A stretch of 64,000 nucleotides of DNA from Ornithodoros turicata (lineage: Eukaryota; Arthropoda; Arachnida; Ixodida; Argasidae), in the NCBI RefSeq assembly GCF_037126465.1, contig NW_026999353.1, forward strand, positions 1,426,001 through 1,490,000, read 5' to 3'. Each line of letters begins with the position of its first letter. Within the stretch, counting starts at the first letter, position 1. Of the stretch, positions 1 through 11,283 are shown one piece after another. The notes under the pieces are model-generated. The model had not been told where the DNA came from. It did no database searches and was given only the letters and a program-made list of their open reading frames with translations. The position numbers and the translations under genes are program-made.

Positions 1-149
1 TCTCAACCGACGGACGTATAGGTCCGTGGCTGTGAGAACATGTCAACGCATTGCGCTGCGTTGGGCGCTGGGGATGCGTGCCAACGGAAGGGAAGCCTGT
101 GCGTCAAAAGGCACCAGTGATGACCAACCTTAACTTCTAGGGGCGACGG

Positions 150-650
150 CGTAGCAGCCTTCAGCCAGTGGTTTAGTTGATTGGGTCCATCGCCATCTGA
201 CACTTCACACCACGACACCGCTAGTTGGACGGAAGTTATTCCTGCTGTATTCCTTGGCCTTCGCTCTGCCCTCAAATCTTACACACACTGGTCCTCTGCG
301 GAACTGGTTCACGGGACCACGCTCCGGTTGTCTGGACAGCTTATTTAAACTACTGCCCCTGCCTCCACCACAGACGTTTCAGGCACACCAGCAGTACGCT
401 CAGAGGGTTAGTGCGCCAATGAACAACCTGTGATCGACACCACTACGTGCTCCTTCTTATGTCAGAGTATTCGTGAACCAGGACCTGACAACCTCCACAC
501 ACATCTACGCCAGTCGGCATGTCAACCATAGGTCTCGTCGCCCACGCTATGATGGCGCCATGAAAGTTCTCCAATGCCTGTGTTGTCCTCAACAGTGGTC
601 ATCGTGAAGTCATTTCCATCAACAGGCTGAAGCCGGCCTACAGTTCTAAA
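150..650 (+). pseudogene. Gypsy-type LTR retrotransposon integrase, C-terminal remnant
   Basis: Three reading frames together give a recognisable Ty3/Gypsy integrase end. Around 156-195 the sequence encodes ASGLVDWVHRHL, matching the family's 'NG-VER-HR-LK' segment. At 217-345 it encodes WTEVIPAVFLGLRSALK followed by SSAELVHGTTLRLSG, the classic 'W--ALP-VLLGIRTA-K---G-SPAELVYGT-LRLPG' block. Near 600-645 GHREVISINRLKPAYS matches the GPY/F end of the protein. Frameshifts and stops between these blocks show it is dead. Gag, protease, RT and LTRs are not visible, and the window edge cuts the upstream part. In a living element this protein inserts the cDNA copy into the genome. Identification by motif reading only. 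Confidence 0.7.
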
Positions 651-659
651 GATCCTGCA

Positions 660-1235
660 ACTGGAGTGCAACCATCGACATGGTCATTGCCGTCTGCACC
701 TCCTGCTCGAATCTCAACTCTCTCCGACCTTGGGAATCGAGGACGGCAAAGTTGTGTAAACTGGCTTCACCACCTAGCCTCCTGCGCTGCCTTTCACGCG
801 CTGATTTAGACTTCGTCTGTCTAGAGGGGGACCCATCTGTAGCGACAACAGCTGTCGTGCGGCTCTCGCGCATGTTCCTACCGACCTGTCCGTCAGCACA
901 GCTACCATAATCAACCTTGTTAACCCACGGACAGGATGCACCCCAATATTCGAACCTGAATATCGGAGAGCATTCGGTGCGTGAGTTACCAAGTCTGTTA
1001 AGGTAGCTGTGCTGGTGGGGAAATCGGTACGAACTTGTGTGTGAGCCACACGACAGCTGTCGCAGCTGTCGTCGTCGTCGCTAGAAGTAAAAATGTGAAC
1101 CCACACGGAAGCACTCAACACATAATGTCCCGAGGATATTCTCGTGATCCCGTCACGCCGGATATCAAGAGATATCCCGTTACAACTTTGTGTGGGCATC
1201 CTATGGATATAAAAATGGGACTCCATCTGGAATGA
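660..1235. other. unassigned sequence
   Basis: Follows the Gypsy integrase remnant and may hold its degraded 3' end, but I see no LTR, polypurine tract or coding motif. A short GTC/GTCGTC run lies near 1055-1082. No gene supported. Confidence 0.3.
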
Positions 1236-1440
1236 AACATGAAAGTCACTGAAAAGGTTATCCAGCTGTAGGACTCGAGCCCACATCTTCTGGATTACCG
1301 GCCCAGGGCTCTACCAATTGAGCTAAGCTAACACACCTCCCCAGCAACTTCCAAGGGTGCGTCATCTGAAGAGACAAACGGGCCACTCTCTCCCTCTCTC
1401 ACCTATCCTCCTTTCACTCTTACATTTTTGCTCACTCATA
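1236..1440 (-). repeat. tRNA-derived SINE, family A, copy 1
   Basis: On the minus strand this has a tRNA-like head: an A-box (TAGCTCAATTGGTAGAG, complement of 1309-1325) and a B-box (complement of 1271-1281, GGCTCGAGTCC) at normal spacing, internal promoters for RNA polymerase III. The flank 'aagtcactgaaaaggtt' and the pyrimidine-rich 'caccactctctc...tcactcat' part recur at 17.3 kb and 18.2-18.7 kb, so it is a dispersed family rather than a tRNA gene. Ixodid ticks are known to carry abundant tRNA-derived SINEs; whether this is one of the named families needs a repeat-library search. Confidence 0.7.
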
Positions 1441-2929
1441 CCCACATTCCCGAAAACTACATGGACTGCCGTGTTTTTCGATAGCTATGGCCTTCCAGTC
1501 ATCGAAGAAAACCTCAGAAGAACCCAACTTGTGAACGAGTATAATGATAATATAAACTGTATTCAATCGCTTTTTCGAGATACGGCGACCTTTTTTATAT
1601 CTACATAGCCACACGTGTTGAAATAGTACAGCATGAAAAATTGTGTATCGATGTTTTCCTCTAACCTCGAAGAGAACAATGAAACAATGAAAAGTTTTTT
1701 CATGAGGGAACTTGCTTTGTAAACATTTACTTTCTTTTTCATGACAAACATTGTACGCTTGAGAGAAAATATTCGAACGTGCAGACCCGACACTTTTCGC
1801 CGTACCGCACTGACTTCCAGGGAAGTGCCAAGAGGCCAGTATCGACAATAGATTGGTCGGTTGAAACCCGTGTTCATTATGTAGGGGTCCACCTCCTCAC
1901 CACTTTTGTACCTTTCCAAGAGCTCGAGCTTGTAATCTACGAAGCGCTTTATTTCTTTGCAATCTGGTGGTGAACAGATGTAAGGGTATCGCCTTGAGAA
2001 TCAAGCAAAAGTCGCCCTCACAGCCACCGCCGTGAATGAATTCGTGTAATCGAGCTAAATGTCCGTACGTTCATGTTTGAACGAAGGTTGGAACCCTCTT
2101 CTCGGGCGTCATACTGAGACGGAATGAAAGTACAACATTGTTTTATTTGTCGTGAATGGCTACAAGAAGGGGGCGTGCACAAAGAGAGAAAAAGAGTTAT
2201 CATCCAGCTTTGGCTTCATAGCCAAGAAGACATCCCAAATACGGACGAAGTCTAGCCCATTATCGGAGTTTCTCGACCACTGTCCACCGCAGCGGCATGT
2301 GTGCAAATGTCCACCAATCCTCTCGGGGGCAAGAATCTCTCGGGGGCAGACATCAAGGTAAAGACCAGGGACAAATCTCTTGGCAGGAGCCATTCGTAAT
2401 CTTACAACACAAATTGCCCTGAGAAACACTTTTGAATTTTTTTTTATCTTCCGCAGGTACTGACTGACACTGCTGATCCATCTTCTCGTATTCGTCCTCC
2501 TCTTCCCTCACGAGCCGAATTCCTTTCAATGTACGTCGAACGGTACTGTTTGACAGCCAAGAAACGGCAGTATGAATCCGTCTGTCCAATGGAATTGTTC
2601 TGAAAAATTGTTCTGTTATAGAACACTTAAAACTCAAGGTGGAAACCAACGTACCTTTCACCCATAAACCATCGCAGTTGGTGCAGAAAAAGCGGGCACC
2701 GCGGGCACGTGTGGCGGAAAGAAACCGATATGACGTGCTGCAAGATTGTTGTAAACTGAAATCGAAACTCTAAAACCACAGACCTTTTTGACAACACGAA
2801 AATCACTTACTGGGATCCTCCAGGCTGAGCATCCTTTCTACACGAATAATGCAAAAACTGCCGCTTCAAAATTTATAATAGCGCTTTTCCTCTCACTCTC
2901 TCTGACGTCCTCGAACAGGTTTTAATATG
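1441..2929. other. unassigned intergenic sequence
   Basis: Several short ORFs on both strands, none with a recognisable motif, repeated structure or codon-use signal. A short direct repetition of 'ctctcgggggcaga' occurs at 2323-2350. No feature supported. Confidence 0.3.
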
Positions 2930-3010
2930 AGAGAAACTGATGTTCTGAGGCTGGAACACATAGAAGGGACAGATACAAACAAAGCCTCAAATTGCCTAAG
3001 AAATCAACGG
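2930..3010. repeat. SINE family A body fragment
   Basis: The segment 'gatgttctgaggctggaac' to 'cctaagaaatcaacgg' matches both arms of the 18.38-18.67 kb copy of SINE family A (same order, a few substitutions). It has no tRNA-like head here, so it is a partial copy. Confidence 0.6.
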
Positions 3011-5560
3011 TTTTAAAATGTTTGGAATACTGCTGTTGGAACACCGAGGTATGAAATTAAAAAAAAAAATATCCTTATAGAAGAAGCAAAGCGTGTCTTC
3101 TCGTCATAGAAGCAAAAAAAAAAGAAAAGGTGAATCAGCGTAACTTGCTGGATATGACACAACCGGATGGACGCGAGGGTGGGAACCCGCAGCTTTAAAA
3201 TGGGCATCTCGAGACTAATCTCCGGTGCTCCACCCCTGCTTGATCACAATCCAAACCTTCCAGACTACATTGGACATACGGCTTCATCTCTTCTTCCGCC
3301 CGCTCTCTGTTTTTTTTTTCTTTTCAAAATAACTCCTATCTAATACCACACGCCTTTCTGTAGGAGTCACCGTCACGCACATCGTACAGGTATTCTTCAG
3401 TTTGATTCCAGGGTCTCTCCAAATTGTGTTCTCCAAATGTTTTCGTTGCCCCAAGAAGAAGATATTGAAGCAGCGACCATAGAAATTTTAATGACATGCT
3501 ACGTCACGTAGTGGCAAGAAGTCGCCATGTACTAGTGGACTGGGGGGGGGTGCTCAATTTAAGACTCCCCTAAAGCTTACAGGGGTCAAATTCGCCATTA
3601 GAAGGCACTGCCATTCAAGTTTCTGTGCTGCGAGCACCTCCTCCACGCACCAGTGGAATAGAACTAGCGCCGAGGGCGGGAGAGAACTTGTGAAACACTG
3701 GTTCGTCAGTCAAATACCCATGAGTTTTTTATACACCTTTTTCACTGGATGTTCATCGGGTACATTACTACTAGACGGGATCCCTAAGCCCTCGCCTTAG
3801 AAGACTACGACGACGACCTGGACGAGGTTGAATTAAAAAGAGTCAACACCAATTACCATCATGTAATCCACGCAATCAAGATTGATCACTGACGTATCAC
3901 GTGATGACCTCTTCCAATAAAATAGAGGAATGGCAAATCGCAGACCCTGCCTATAAAAGCGAACGTGGGACAACCAGGAGCTAAAGACGATGATGCCTGC
4001 ATTGACTCCATCACCACCACCACCATAACGCAGGTGATTTGCCAGCCCAGAAGTGCATTTCGCCCTAAATCGATTGATGAATGAATCTCTTCTTTATTTC
4101 TTAGTTTCTAGCCTGCGGAAAATTATTCAAAATTTGGGGAAGCAAGTTTACGGGCAATACGAACTCTGACTAGGCTGACCTTTATTGTCTTGGCTCCGAA
4201 CTGCTGGAGAATTATTCCAAATTGGTATATAGAGAGAGAGTTCATGACAAACATGAAATATAATCAGGCTAATTGTGGATAATTAAGAAGACTTTACTCA
4301 GGTTAATATGCGATACAAAATCAAATTCCGTTATTCGTTCTCTCTGGAGCAATTTTAAAATGTGGATAGCAGAATTCGTACCTAACACAAAATCTCATTA
4401 TGGCAATGTTTCATTCAAAATTGTGCCGACCTTGATTCGCGTTTTGTCATACTATTCCGAATTGGGAAGAATTCGTGCTTAACGCGAATTTAATTATTGT
4501 AGCGTGGGGGGATGTCGGGGGCAAAGTTCCAACGATAACATCACAGAGCAACTAGAGGGAGAGTGGTGACGACTATAAAGGCCACCCTGTCCCTACGAGG
4601 ATTTATCGCAACCCAATAAGGTCATCAAACTGACACAACGCGACCATGGTCGTTTCGTAGAAAAAAAAAAAGTAAGTCGAACGACAATGATGATTGTTGT
4701 GTTTGTTCCATATCTGGTATTGGTTTTCCTGAAATGACAGCCGAAGTCACCGCCTCTCATCAAGTCAAAAAGCACAATTTCTACTGGACAAGGACACTGT
4801 CAGCCACTGAGCCACTGCGTCAACCTCTCCCATAACCCATATTCAACAACAACAGCCACAAGCATTCCTCAACCGCAAAGAAAAGTGAGTGTTGTTTGTT
4901 AGAGATAATCTAGTATTGATTTTGTTTGACCGCAGCCCCACGCTGTCTTGTACGGCAGTACGAGCCCCCTGGCGTCGGGGGAGGGTCGCCCCAATCGCCG
5001 GGCAGGTTTGCCGAAATAGTCCTCCCCCGCAGTTACGGTAGGGCCGCCGCGCGACAGTTGACCCCAACGTATAACTGTGCTTGGCTGTCCCGTGTCTGAG
5101 AGAGGGGGATCCTGGTGGTTGAGTAGACCCAGAAGGTTGTTTTGGACCCTTCGGGCCCCTCTGGGAAAGCAACACACCACTTTTCCCTTGCTTCCCATAG
5201 ACGGGCGATTCTGATTGGCCCGATCAGGATGATTCAGCCAGTCGCTTTGTGAGGCCGACAGCGGCGAGCTGTTTCACCACCACCACCACCACCACCACCG
5301 CAGCCGCCAGCTCCCTTTTCATTACTTTTTTTCTCTTTGTAGTCCCGCCCTCACCCTCTTTGACACCAAGGGTCAACTTTGTGCAGTACGTATACCTTTA
5401 GAAAACTGCACTCGGGTATAGTGCAGAGGCAGTGTTAACGTGTGGGCCACGTTCCCTCGTTGAGCGTGATGGTGGGTGACACACTTGCTGCACCAAATAA
5501 CTTTGATCAAATATGATAATAAAATATGATCGGCGCCACAAAAGGCACCGCACCGAAGTG
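3011..5560. other. unassigned intergenic sequence
   Basis: No coding motif found. Contents are simple: A- and T-rich runs (3058-3125), a G run at 3541-3550, two TATA-like strings (about 3952 'ctataaaag' and 4574 'ctataaag') with no supported gene downstream, and a (CAC)n tract at 5274-5301. A GC-rich patch at about 4920-5200 gives short arginine-rich ORFs that I regard as noise. Confidence 0.3.
5274..5301. repeat. (CAC)n microsatellite
   Basis: About nine uninterrupted CAC triplets, followed by a CAG/CCG-rich run. Confidence 0.9.
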
Positions 5561-5565
5561 CAAAC

Positions 5566-5874
5566 GTGACAGTTTTTCAATTCCACTTCAGAACCATGGT
5601 TCCTGAAGATCCTGATTCTAAGGCTGAAGATCAGTCAAACCCACTAGCTATTGTCTCTCCCTTTCTCGTGGCTAAAACTCTAGAACAAATCATAGATAAA
5701 TTATACAACGCAAAAAAAAAAAAAAACAGAACTGGTGACATCGACATTGAGGTCCAGAAGAGGCAGCAGAGCTCAGCACTGTTGTCAGTAAAGCAAATTG
5801 GTGATATTCCAGTTTCAGTGACTGCGCACCGCACGCTAAACAGAGTCAGACGAGATGTTATCTTTAGTCAGTAG
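5566..5874 (+). pseudogene. LINE ORF1 (gag-like) N-terminal fragment
   Basis: An open frame of 102 codons. After residue ~30 it encodes PFLVAKTLEQIIDKLYNAKK, then GDIDIEVQ, then QQSSALLSVKQIGDIPVSV and TAHRTLNRVR. This order (a 'SPFLV-KTLE' segment, a basic linker, a 'G-I-IEV----QS-ALL-----ISD-PV-V-AH--LN' segment) is the usual N-terminal half of ORF1 RNA-binding proteins in arthropod LINEs of the Jockey/CR1/I grade. It stops where the family normally runs on to zinc knuckles. An A12 run at about 5711-5724 probably marks a slippage site. The missing C-terminal half of a similar ORF1 appears at 9425-9660, so the two may be one element split by the inverted-arm element between them. Confidence 0.6.
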
Positions 5875-6092
5875 TTAGTGCAGTGCTCCGAAACAAAGAT
5901 CGAGGAGGGTGTAAAAGACTGAGGGGTGACCAGTGCCAAACGGATATCCATCCGCAGGAATAAGGGAATACCAACCAGGCGCGTCCTATTATCTTTCCAA
6001 CTGCACGCGCTCCCCGCAGAAATAAAGGCTGGGTATGTAAACTGCCACGTCTGACCTTACCCAAGCAGCAAGCCAATATTGGACCCATATCG

Positions 6093-8328
6093 GCTGTCAA
6101 GGTTACCAATATTGGTCCAATATGAGACCAATATGGGGAGTGCAACCAGGATCCATATTGGTCTAATATGGGCTGCCCATATTGGCAAGCCCAATTTTTC
6201 CATATTGCGCCAATATTTTCGTGATAACGCCAACGGGGAGTCGATGTAACAATACAGCATTATCCCGTTTAATATTCCAAGTAGGTCGGATGGATAGGGG
6301 AACGTGTACCTGCTCTGGTACTTAAGATTGTATTTGTATTGGACAGTAAAGTAGTCATAAATTGCAGTTCGTCCTGTCTTGTGTGTGCCTTTTGTCTGTG
6401 TTTAGCTCTAGACAGGGGACCTGTTATTTATTCAATCACTATCCCTAGATTATTTCCTTTATTCTGCTATAATGATTGCATTGTGAACTATTGCAGAAAA
6501 ACACCATAGATAAGAGGAGACTGTAGCATTTCATTCCCAAACTCTTACTGTACAGGAAAAATAATGGTTCAGCAAGTCATGTCCATCCCAGCCGAGAGCC
6601 GAGCAGCTAACTGAATAATGACGCTTTGTTCCTCCTGAATAAAGTCACACACCTGTACACCTGTAGCCTCAGTCAGTTGCTCGCTGGCTGTCGCGGAGAG
6701 CAGACGTGTGCTCGGTTGCTCCGCCGTTCCCGCGCTCGCTCAGTTTCTGGCTTGCTGTCGCAGAGAGCAGACGTGTGCTCGGTTGCTCTCCGCAGTCCCC
6801 GCGTCCGCTCAGTTTCTGCCTGGCTGATGAGCAGTCGCCGCGGGGGAAAAGGTGAGTGATTTGCCTCGCTCCATTTCTTGAATGTTTGCCGTGGCCCCGT
6901 GTTTAGCGGTGACCAACGAGTGATTTGCTGATGTTTGACTGTGCTCGTGTTAAGCCTTTTTGCGCATGTTTGACTTGTTCAGCAGTGACCAAGCCTTTTC
7001 TCCGTGTTGACGCGCGCTTAGCGGTTCCCGCCTTGTGTTAGCTGCATAGTGTTGTGACGCTGTGGTTAGGCCTAGTCGATTGCCTTTTCCCTGATCTGTT
7101 CTGTTTTCTGTTTAGCAATAGCGGTTAGAACTTTTCTCACGCATGCCTAGACTTGTTCAGCAGTGTTGCCATTTTTTACCTGCCGCTAGTGTCTTGTTCT
7201 GTCTTTCTCGCATAGAGCTATGATGGTGGCGCCATCTGGTGTGATGCCTTGCAACTAATTGGCCACCTGTCGTCGATCTCTGCAACTGCTGGGTGCCAAC
7301 TACCAACATGACGGGCGCTGGTCACTCGGGTGTTACGGAGCGGCTTCTTTGCCGCGGCATCGTCGATTTTCGAATAAATTGTTTCTCTCCACTCTATTTC
7401 TATATATCTATTTTATTTTCTACCTATTTTTTATTTTCTATGGACTCTCGTAGTGCACAACGCTCGGGTGGTCTGGACACGACTTAGACGCTTCCTAATT
7501 AGTGTGGTGGCTCCCTGGAGGGTGCTGATTAATGTGGGGGTCCCAATTAGCTCTAATTGCTAATTAAATGTGTCCAGATGCCTTGTAGCGATGTGCACTA
7601 TGAGAGTCCATCGCATACTACTTTTCTGAAGCCACCATCTTGATTCGCGATGCCAGTGCCTACTGAGACTGAGAGCGTGGTCGTTTGAGCGAAATTACGC
7701 GTCCTACAACTAATGCGCATGCGCAACAGTCGGATCAGACGTTTAGAAATGTGATGCGGGCAAGCTTTCGCTTGTCCCACCCTACAGTTGGCAATACAAC
7801 TACCAGGGTCCTACAGCAAGACTGGCATAACTCCTGTTCGTTTTTTCGCGGATGCAGTGTTGTTTTTCTAATGCTATGCAACGTGGATCAATAAGAAGAT
7901 CTGGAGAAACGAAAAACCAAGAAGAAGACAGAAGTAATATCGGTAGTGGATATTAAAAGGGGGTCACTGAGCGTCCGAAGTTGGGGAAGTCGGTACGTGA
8001 CTAGTTCACACCGCCGCAGCCACAAACACAGACAAAAGGCACACACAAGACAGGACGAACTGCAACTCACGACTACTTTACTGTTCAATACAAATACAAT
8101 CTTAAGTACCAGAGCAGGTACACGTTCCCCTATCCATCCGACCTACTTGGAATATTAAACGGGATAATGCTGTATTGTTACATCGACTCCCCGTTGGCGT
8201 TATCACGAAAATATTGGCGGAATATGGAAAAATTGGGCTTGCCAATATGGGCAGCCCTTGTTAGTCCAATATGGATCCTGGTTGCACTCCCCATATTGGT
8301 CTCATATTGGACCAATATTGGTAACCTT
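6093..8328. mobile_element. inverted-arm element, Penelope-related
   Basis: Two arms of about 320 bp are inverted copies of each other: 6093-6410 and 8010-8328. Their outer parts are built from repeated AATATTGG/CCATATTGG words. The inner ~150 bp, including 'cacacacaagacaggacgaac' and 'caggtacacgttcccctat', matches the arms of the GIY-YIG-bearing PLE at 53458-54380 at roughly 85-90% by eye. This suggests a PLE-related non-autonomous element or two facing partial copies. The 1.6-kb interior has no recognised ORF. It contains two imperfect copies of a ~65-bp segment with 'gagcagacgtgtgctcggttgct' (about 6690-6830) and a donor-like GGTGAGTG at about 6850. Confidence 0.55.
7483..7625. repeat. imperfect direct repeat, copy 1 (copy 2 at 8328-8470)
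   Basis: The block 'cacgacttagacgct...' to 'cactatgagagtccatc' recurs at 8328-8470 in the same orientation with scattered substitutions. It brackets the right arm of the 6.1-8.3 kb element. It could be a duplicated flank or a separate repeat family. Confidence 0.65.
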
Positions 8329-8470
8329 GGCCACGACTTAGACGCTCCCCAATTAGTGTGGTGACTCCCTGAAGGGTGCTGATTAATGTGGGGGGTCGCA
8401 ATTAGCTCTAATTGCTAATTAAACGTCTCCAGAAGCCTTGTAGCGTTGTGCACTATGAGAGTCCATCCTA
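8328..8470. repeat. imperfect direct repeat, copy 2
   Basis: Second copy of the block at 7483-7625, starting immediately after the right inverted arm. The sharp start at the arm boundary helps define the arm's edge. Confidence 0.65.
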
Positions 8471-9424
8471 TACTACTCAGAAAGTGGAAAGTTCAGTTGT
8501 CGAGTTATAGTGAATGGTACAATGAGATTGCCACATACGTTGACCGTTTCGAACAATGTGTATAATTTGCAGGAAGTTGTTCGATGTAACGACACATTGA
8601 ATTGGGCATTTCACACAATTCAACGACCAATCTTGCAGTGCTGATTGGGCATTTGTTGAACACGGGTACGTACAATTTTCTGCGTTTTCAGCGAATATGG
8701 GCTGTAAACGGGCAATATGGGGCAGGATTTCTCCGATATTGGCTCAAAGTGGGACATATGGGACCCATAATTCCCGGATTTTCCCCATGATAGCTCTTAT
8801 TATAGCTAGCTTTTATTATATAGTTTACACGCTGCGTACTATTCGTATGGAAAACCTCATTTTCTCGGTTGTTCTGGTACTACTGTGCTACTGTGCACTA
8901 AAATGTGATGTCGGCATAGATCTAATTATTTTATAAATTTCAGGTTGCTTCTGGCAGTATGCAGATCAAAAACCTTGTGCTAAAGGGAAGGACCTTGCCG
9001 ACAGACTGAACCGGGTGAGTGTATACCTGGCAGACATGCTAAAAAAATGTAGAAGTGTTTCCATGACTATGAAATGTTCAGAAAGCAAAAAGCAACTGTA
9101 TGTATTTCATTTAAATTAGGCGCTACATGCCCATTGGGGACCATTCATTTACGGACTCAATGGAAGGCCGTACAGAGAGGGGGCTGTACGGTGGCCATTC
9201 GTGTACGGTGGCCGTTCAATGCCATAGGTCATTAGGGTCCATTGGGGTCGTTCAGTTATACCGTTCAACTTTGAACGGACACTTGTATGTTTTTTCCTAG
9301 TAGGGAACTGGGCATTATGAGGCCCAGATTGCAAAGTAAAAGTCAGTATGTGGGAAATCTGGGCGAAACGGGTCGCATATTGCACCCGTATCGCTAATTA
9401 CCAGCCAATATGTGCGCAATATTC
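8471..9424. other. unassigned; CAATATGG-rich patches
   Basis: Patches at about 8690-8770 and 9345-9415 use words such as 'caatatgg' and 'gggccca/ggacccat' that resemble the outer arms at 6.1 and 8.2 kb. A patch at 9130-9260 repeats 'gtacggtggcc' and 'cattggggtc'. These look like remnants of small non-autonomous elements. No gene supported. Confidence 0.35.
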
Positions 9425-10075
9425 TTTGCCGCTTTGGTATATATCCAAACCGCGTCCATGTTTTAATATGCTAGAGATTCGACCACCATTTCCAAGTGTG
9501 CCGCGGACACCTGATCTTCCCGAAGTGCGCGGGTGACGGAAATGATCATATTCCAGAGTCGTGCAAAAACGGTTTCCGTTATGTCAAGTGCGAACGCAAC
9601 CATCCCTCCTATTCAACAAGCGACGAAAAAGAAACTAGATGCACGGGCGAAAATGTTGGAAAGGGTCCTCCTTTCGGGGTCACTCTGTCTTCTGAATACT
9701 GGGCTACCTATCTATGTAAACTCTGCAATACAAAATTTTTCTTCCATAGGTATTTCACGATGCAACTCATCCATTTTCCAGTTTCATGGCTGGACAGTTA
9801 AACAGAATCCTTGGGGAAGTGATCACTTCCCTGTAGTCTTACATTTCCGTGGCCCTATAAACAGTTTCATGACACGATCACCACGGTGGAAACTGTCGGA
9901 GGCAGACTCGAATTCATTTAGAGAAGAAGCCAACTTGGCGGCTTTGTCTTCTGAGATAATGTCGACCGAGGAAGTAAATAATGTTGTCACCCACATAATT
10001 ATAGGCGCTGCTCAACGAGCCATTCCGCAAACATCTGGATGTTCCCAAGCATCCCAAACCTTTGTGGACTGGTAA
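9425..10075 (+). pseudogene. LINE remnant: ORF1 zinc knuckles and endonuclease C-terminus
   Basis: Frame-corrected reading from about 9436 gives KPRPCFN followed by RFDHHFQVCR, then C-G-NDHIPESC and GFRYVKCERNHPSYS. These are the paired CCHC-type knuckles at the end of LINE ORF1. A different frame then gives CLLNTGLPIYVNSA and, at about 9800-9850, NPWGSDHFPVVLHF. The latter is the S-D-H motif closing the AP-like endonuclease domain of ORF2. Most of the endonuclease between knuckles and SDH is deleted and the RT is absent. The intact protein would nick target DNA for target-primed reverse transcription. Several stops make it non-functional. Confidence 0.6.
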
Positions 10076-10254
10076 ATGCTGGAAAACACCGCCATAAGTA
10101 GAATGTCAGAAAGACTTAAAAATTGATACTAAGAGGAAAAACGCGAATCTCAGGGGAACGCAGTATCTGCAGTGTTGTCTATTCTGTTGTTAAACAGAAG
10201 TCACCAGAAATCGTCTTCAGCCTCTTTGGTCGTGAAACCACATTTTGTCGATAT

Positions 10255-10640
10255 TTTCATCAAACCCGTCCCGCGGTGCTGGTTATCAGAGGAGAATGCG
10301 TGCTGAACTCTAATAATTCCCCTCCCTTTCAAGTTTCATTCCTCTTCGCATTTACACGTGCTCAAACGTACAGTCGGCTTTGCAGCATGCGGAAGTGTCG
10401 TTAGGCTAAGCCCTCTCAAAGTGTGATGTCTCACATTTTAGTCGCACTTTCATGCCCTCGGGAAGAAAGTTGGCTCGCTACAAAACCAAGACATTAGCTT
10501 TCGGTTCCAAACGTGGTCCCCCATTTTTGTGAAACTGCAGTGGAAAAGTACCTAAAGCGGATAGCTTCTGATGTATAAGACTGTGAAATCATGATGGAGC
10601 GGTATTCTACTTCCGTCCTATTGAGTACAATATGTAAGAT
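10255..10640. repeat. dispersed repeat X, copy 1 (copy 2 at 61540-61915)
   Basis: Shares long collinear similarity with 61540-61915: 'tcaaacgtaca', 'gtgtcgttaggctaagccctct', 'gaaactgcagtg', 'acctaaagcggata' and 'atggagcg' occur in the same order and spacing. Neither copy has a clear ORF. Nature unknown. Confidence 0.65.
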
Positions 10641-11239
10641 TTGAAACCCCTGGGCAACGGAAGCCTTTATAGATATACGCATTTGATATACGCATATGAT
10701 ATATAGATATTCTTGTATATGGATCTCACAGGATCCAGTGTGGAACCAGTGAAAAGTGCCGACGTCTTCCGACGTGTTGACGTTTTCCGCCTTATGCATT
10801 GCGTCTATGGGTGTAAAGCACGCTTTAAGTTTTTGTCTGCGAATCTTGGTCATGTGTAAGCAAAATAAATACGTATTATGTTGCCAATTTTTCCCACTTG
10901 CCATCATGCTTTCCTATGGTTGAGCAGCCTGATGGATGTCGAGGAAAATTGTCCATATTCTTCCTTTTCAAACTCCCGTAGTTCACCCCTCATTTTGAAA
11001 TAGCGATAAAATGTTACGGAAACAGTTGTTGTCTCCATTCAGTGCACTGCACGGGCGCAAACCATGAAACAGCATCCACAAGAGGGCAGCGTAATGCTCC
11101 TAAGCTTTTTTCGCTGTTAAATGGCGGCGCTGTGTGCCTTATGTTGTATGATACCAGTGGTTGTGAATATGTGAAGTTATGTTGTATGATACCGGTGTAC
11201 CTTATGATAATGTATACCAATGGTTGTATTCAAAAATTA

Positions 11240-11283
11240 TATCTCACACCCAATTTCCAAAGTCAAAATAAAGTTGTTGTTGT
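11240..11283 (+). repeat. LINE 3'-end fragment
   Basis: '...ccaaagtcaaaataaagttgttgttgtt' matches the 3' tail of the LINE at 13.1-16.8 kb (AATAAAGTTGTTGTTGTT on its sense strand). A polyadenylation-like hexamer followed by GTT repeats is the end signature of this family. Confidence 0.55.

Noticed and set aside
1265..1330. True tRNA gene on the minus strand
   Set aside because: Head is tRNA-like, but SINE body sequence follows and the unit recurs at 17.3 and 18.5 kb; acceptor stem pairing is poor.
3945..4600. TATA-box promoters at ~3952 and ~4574
   Set aside because: No downstream ORF, exon signal or repeat support.
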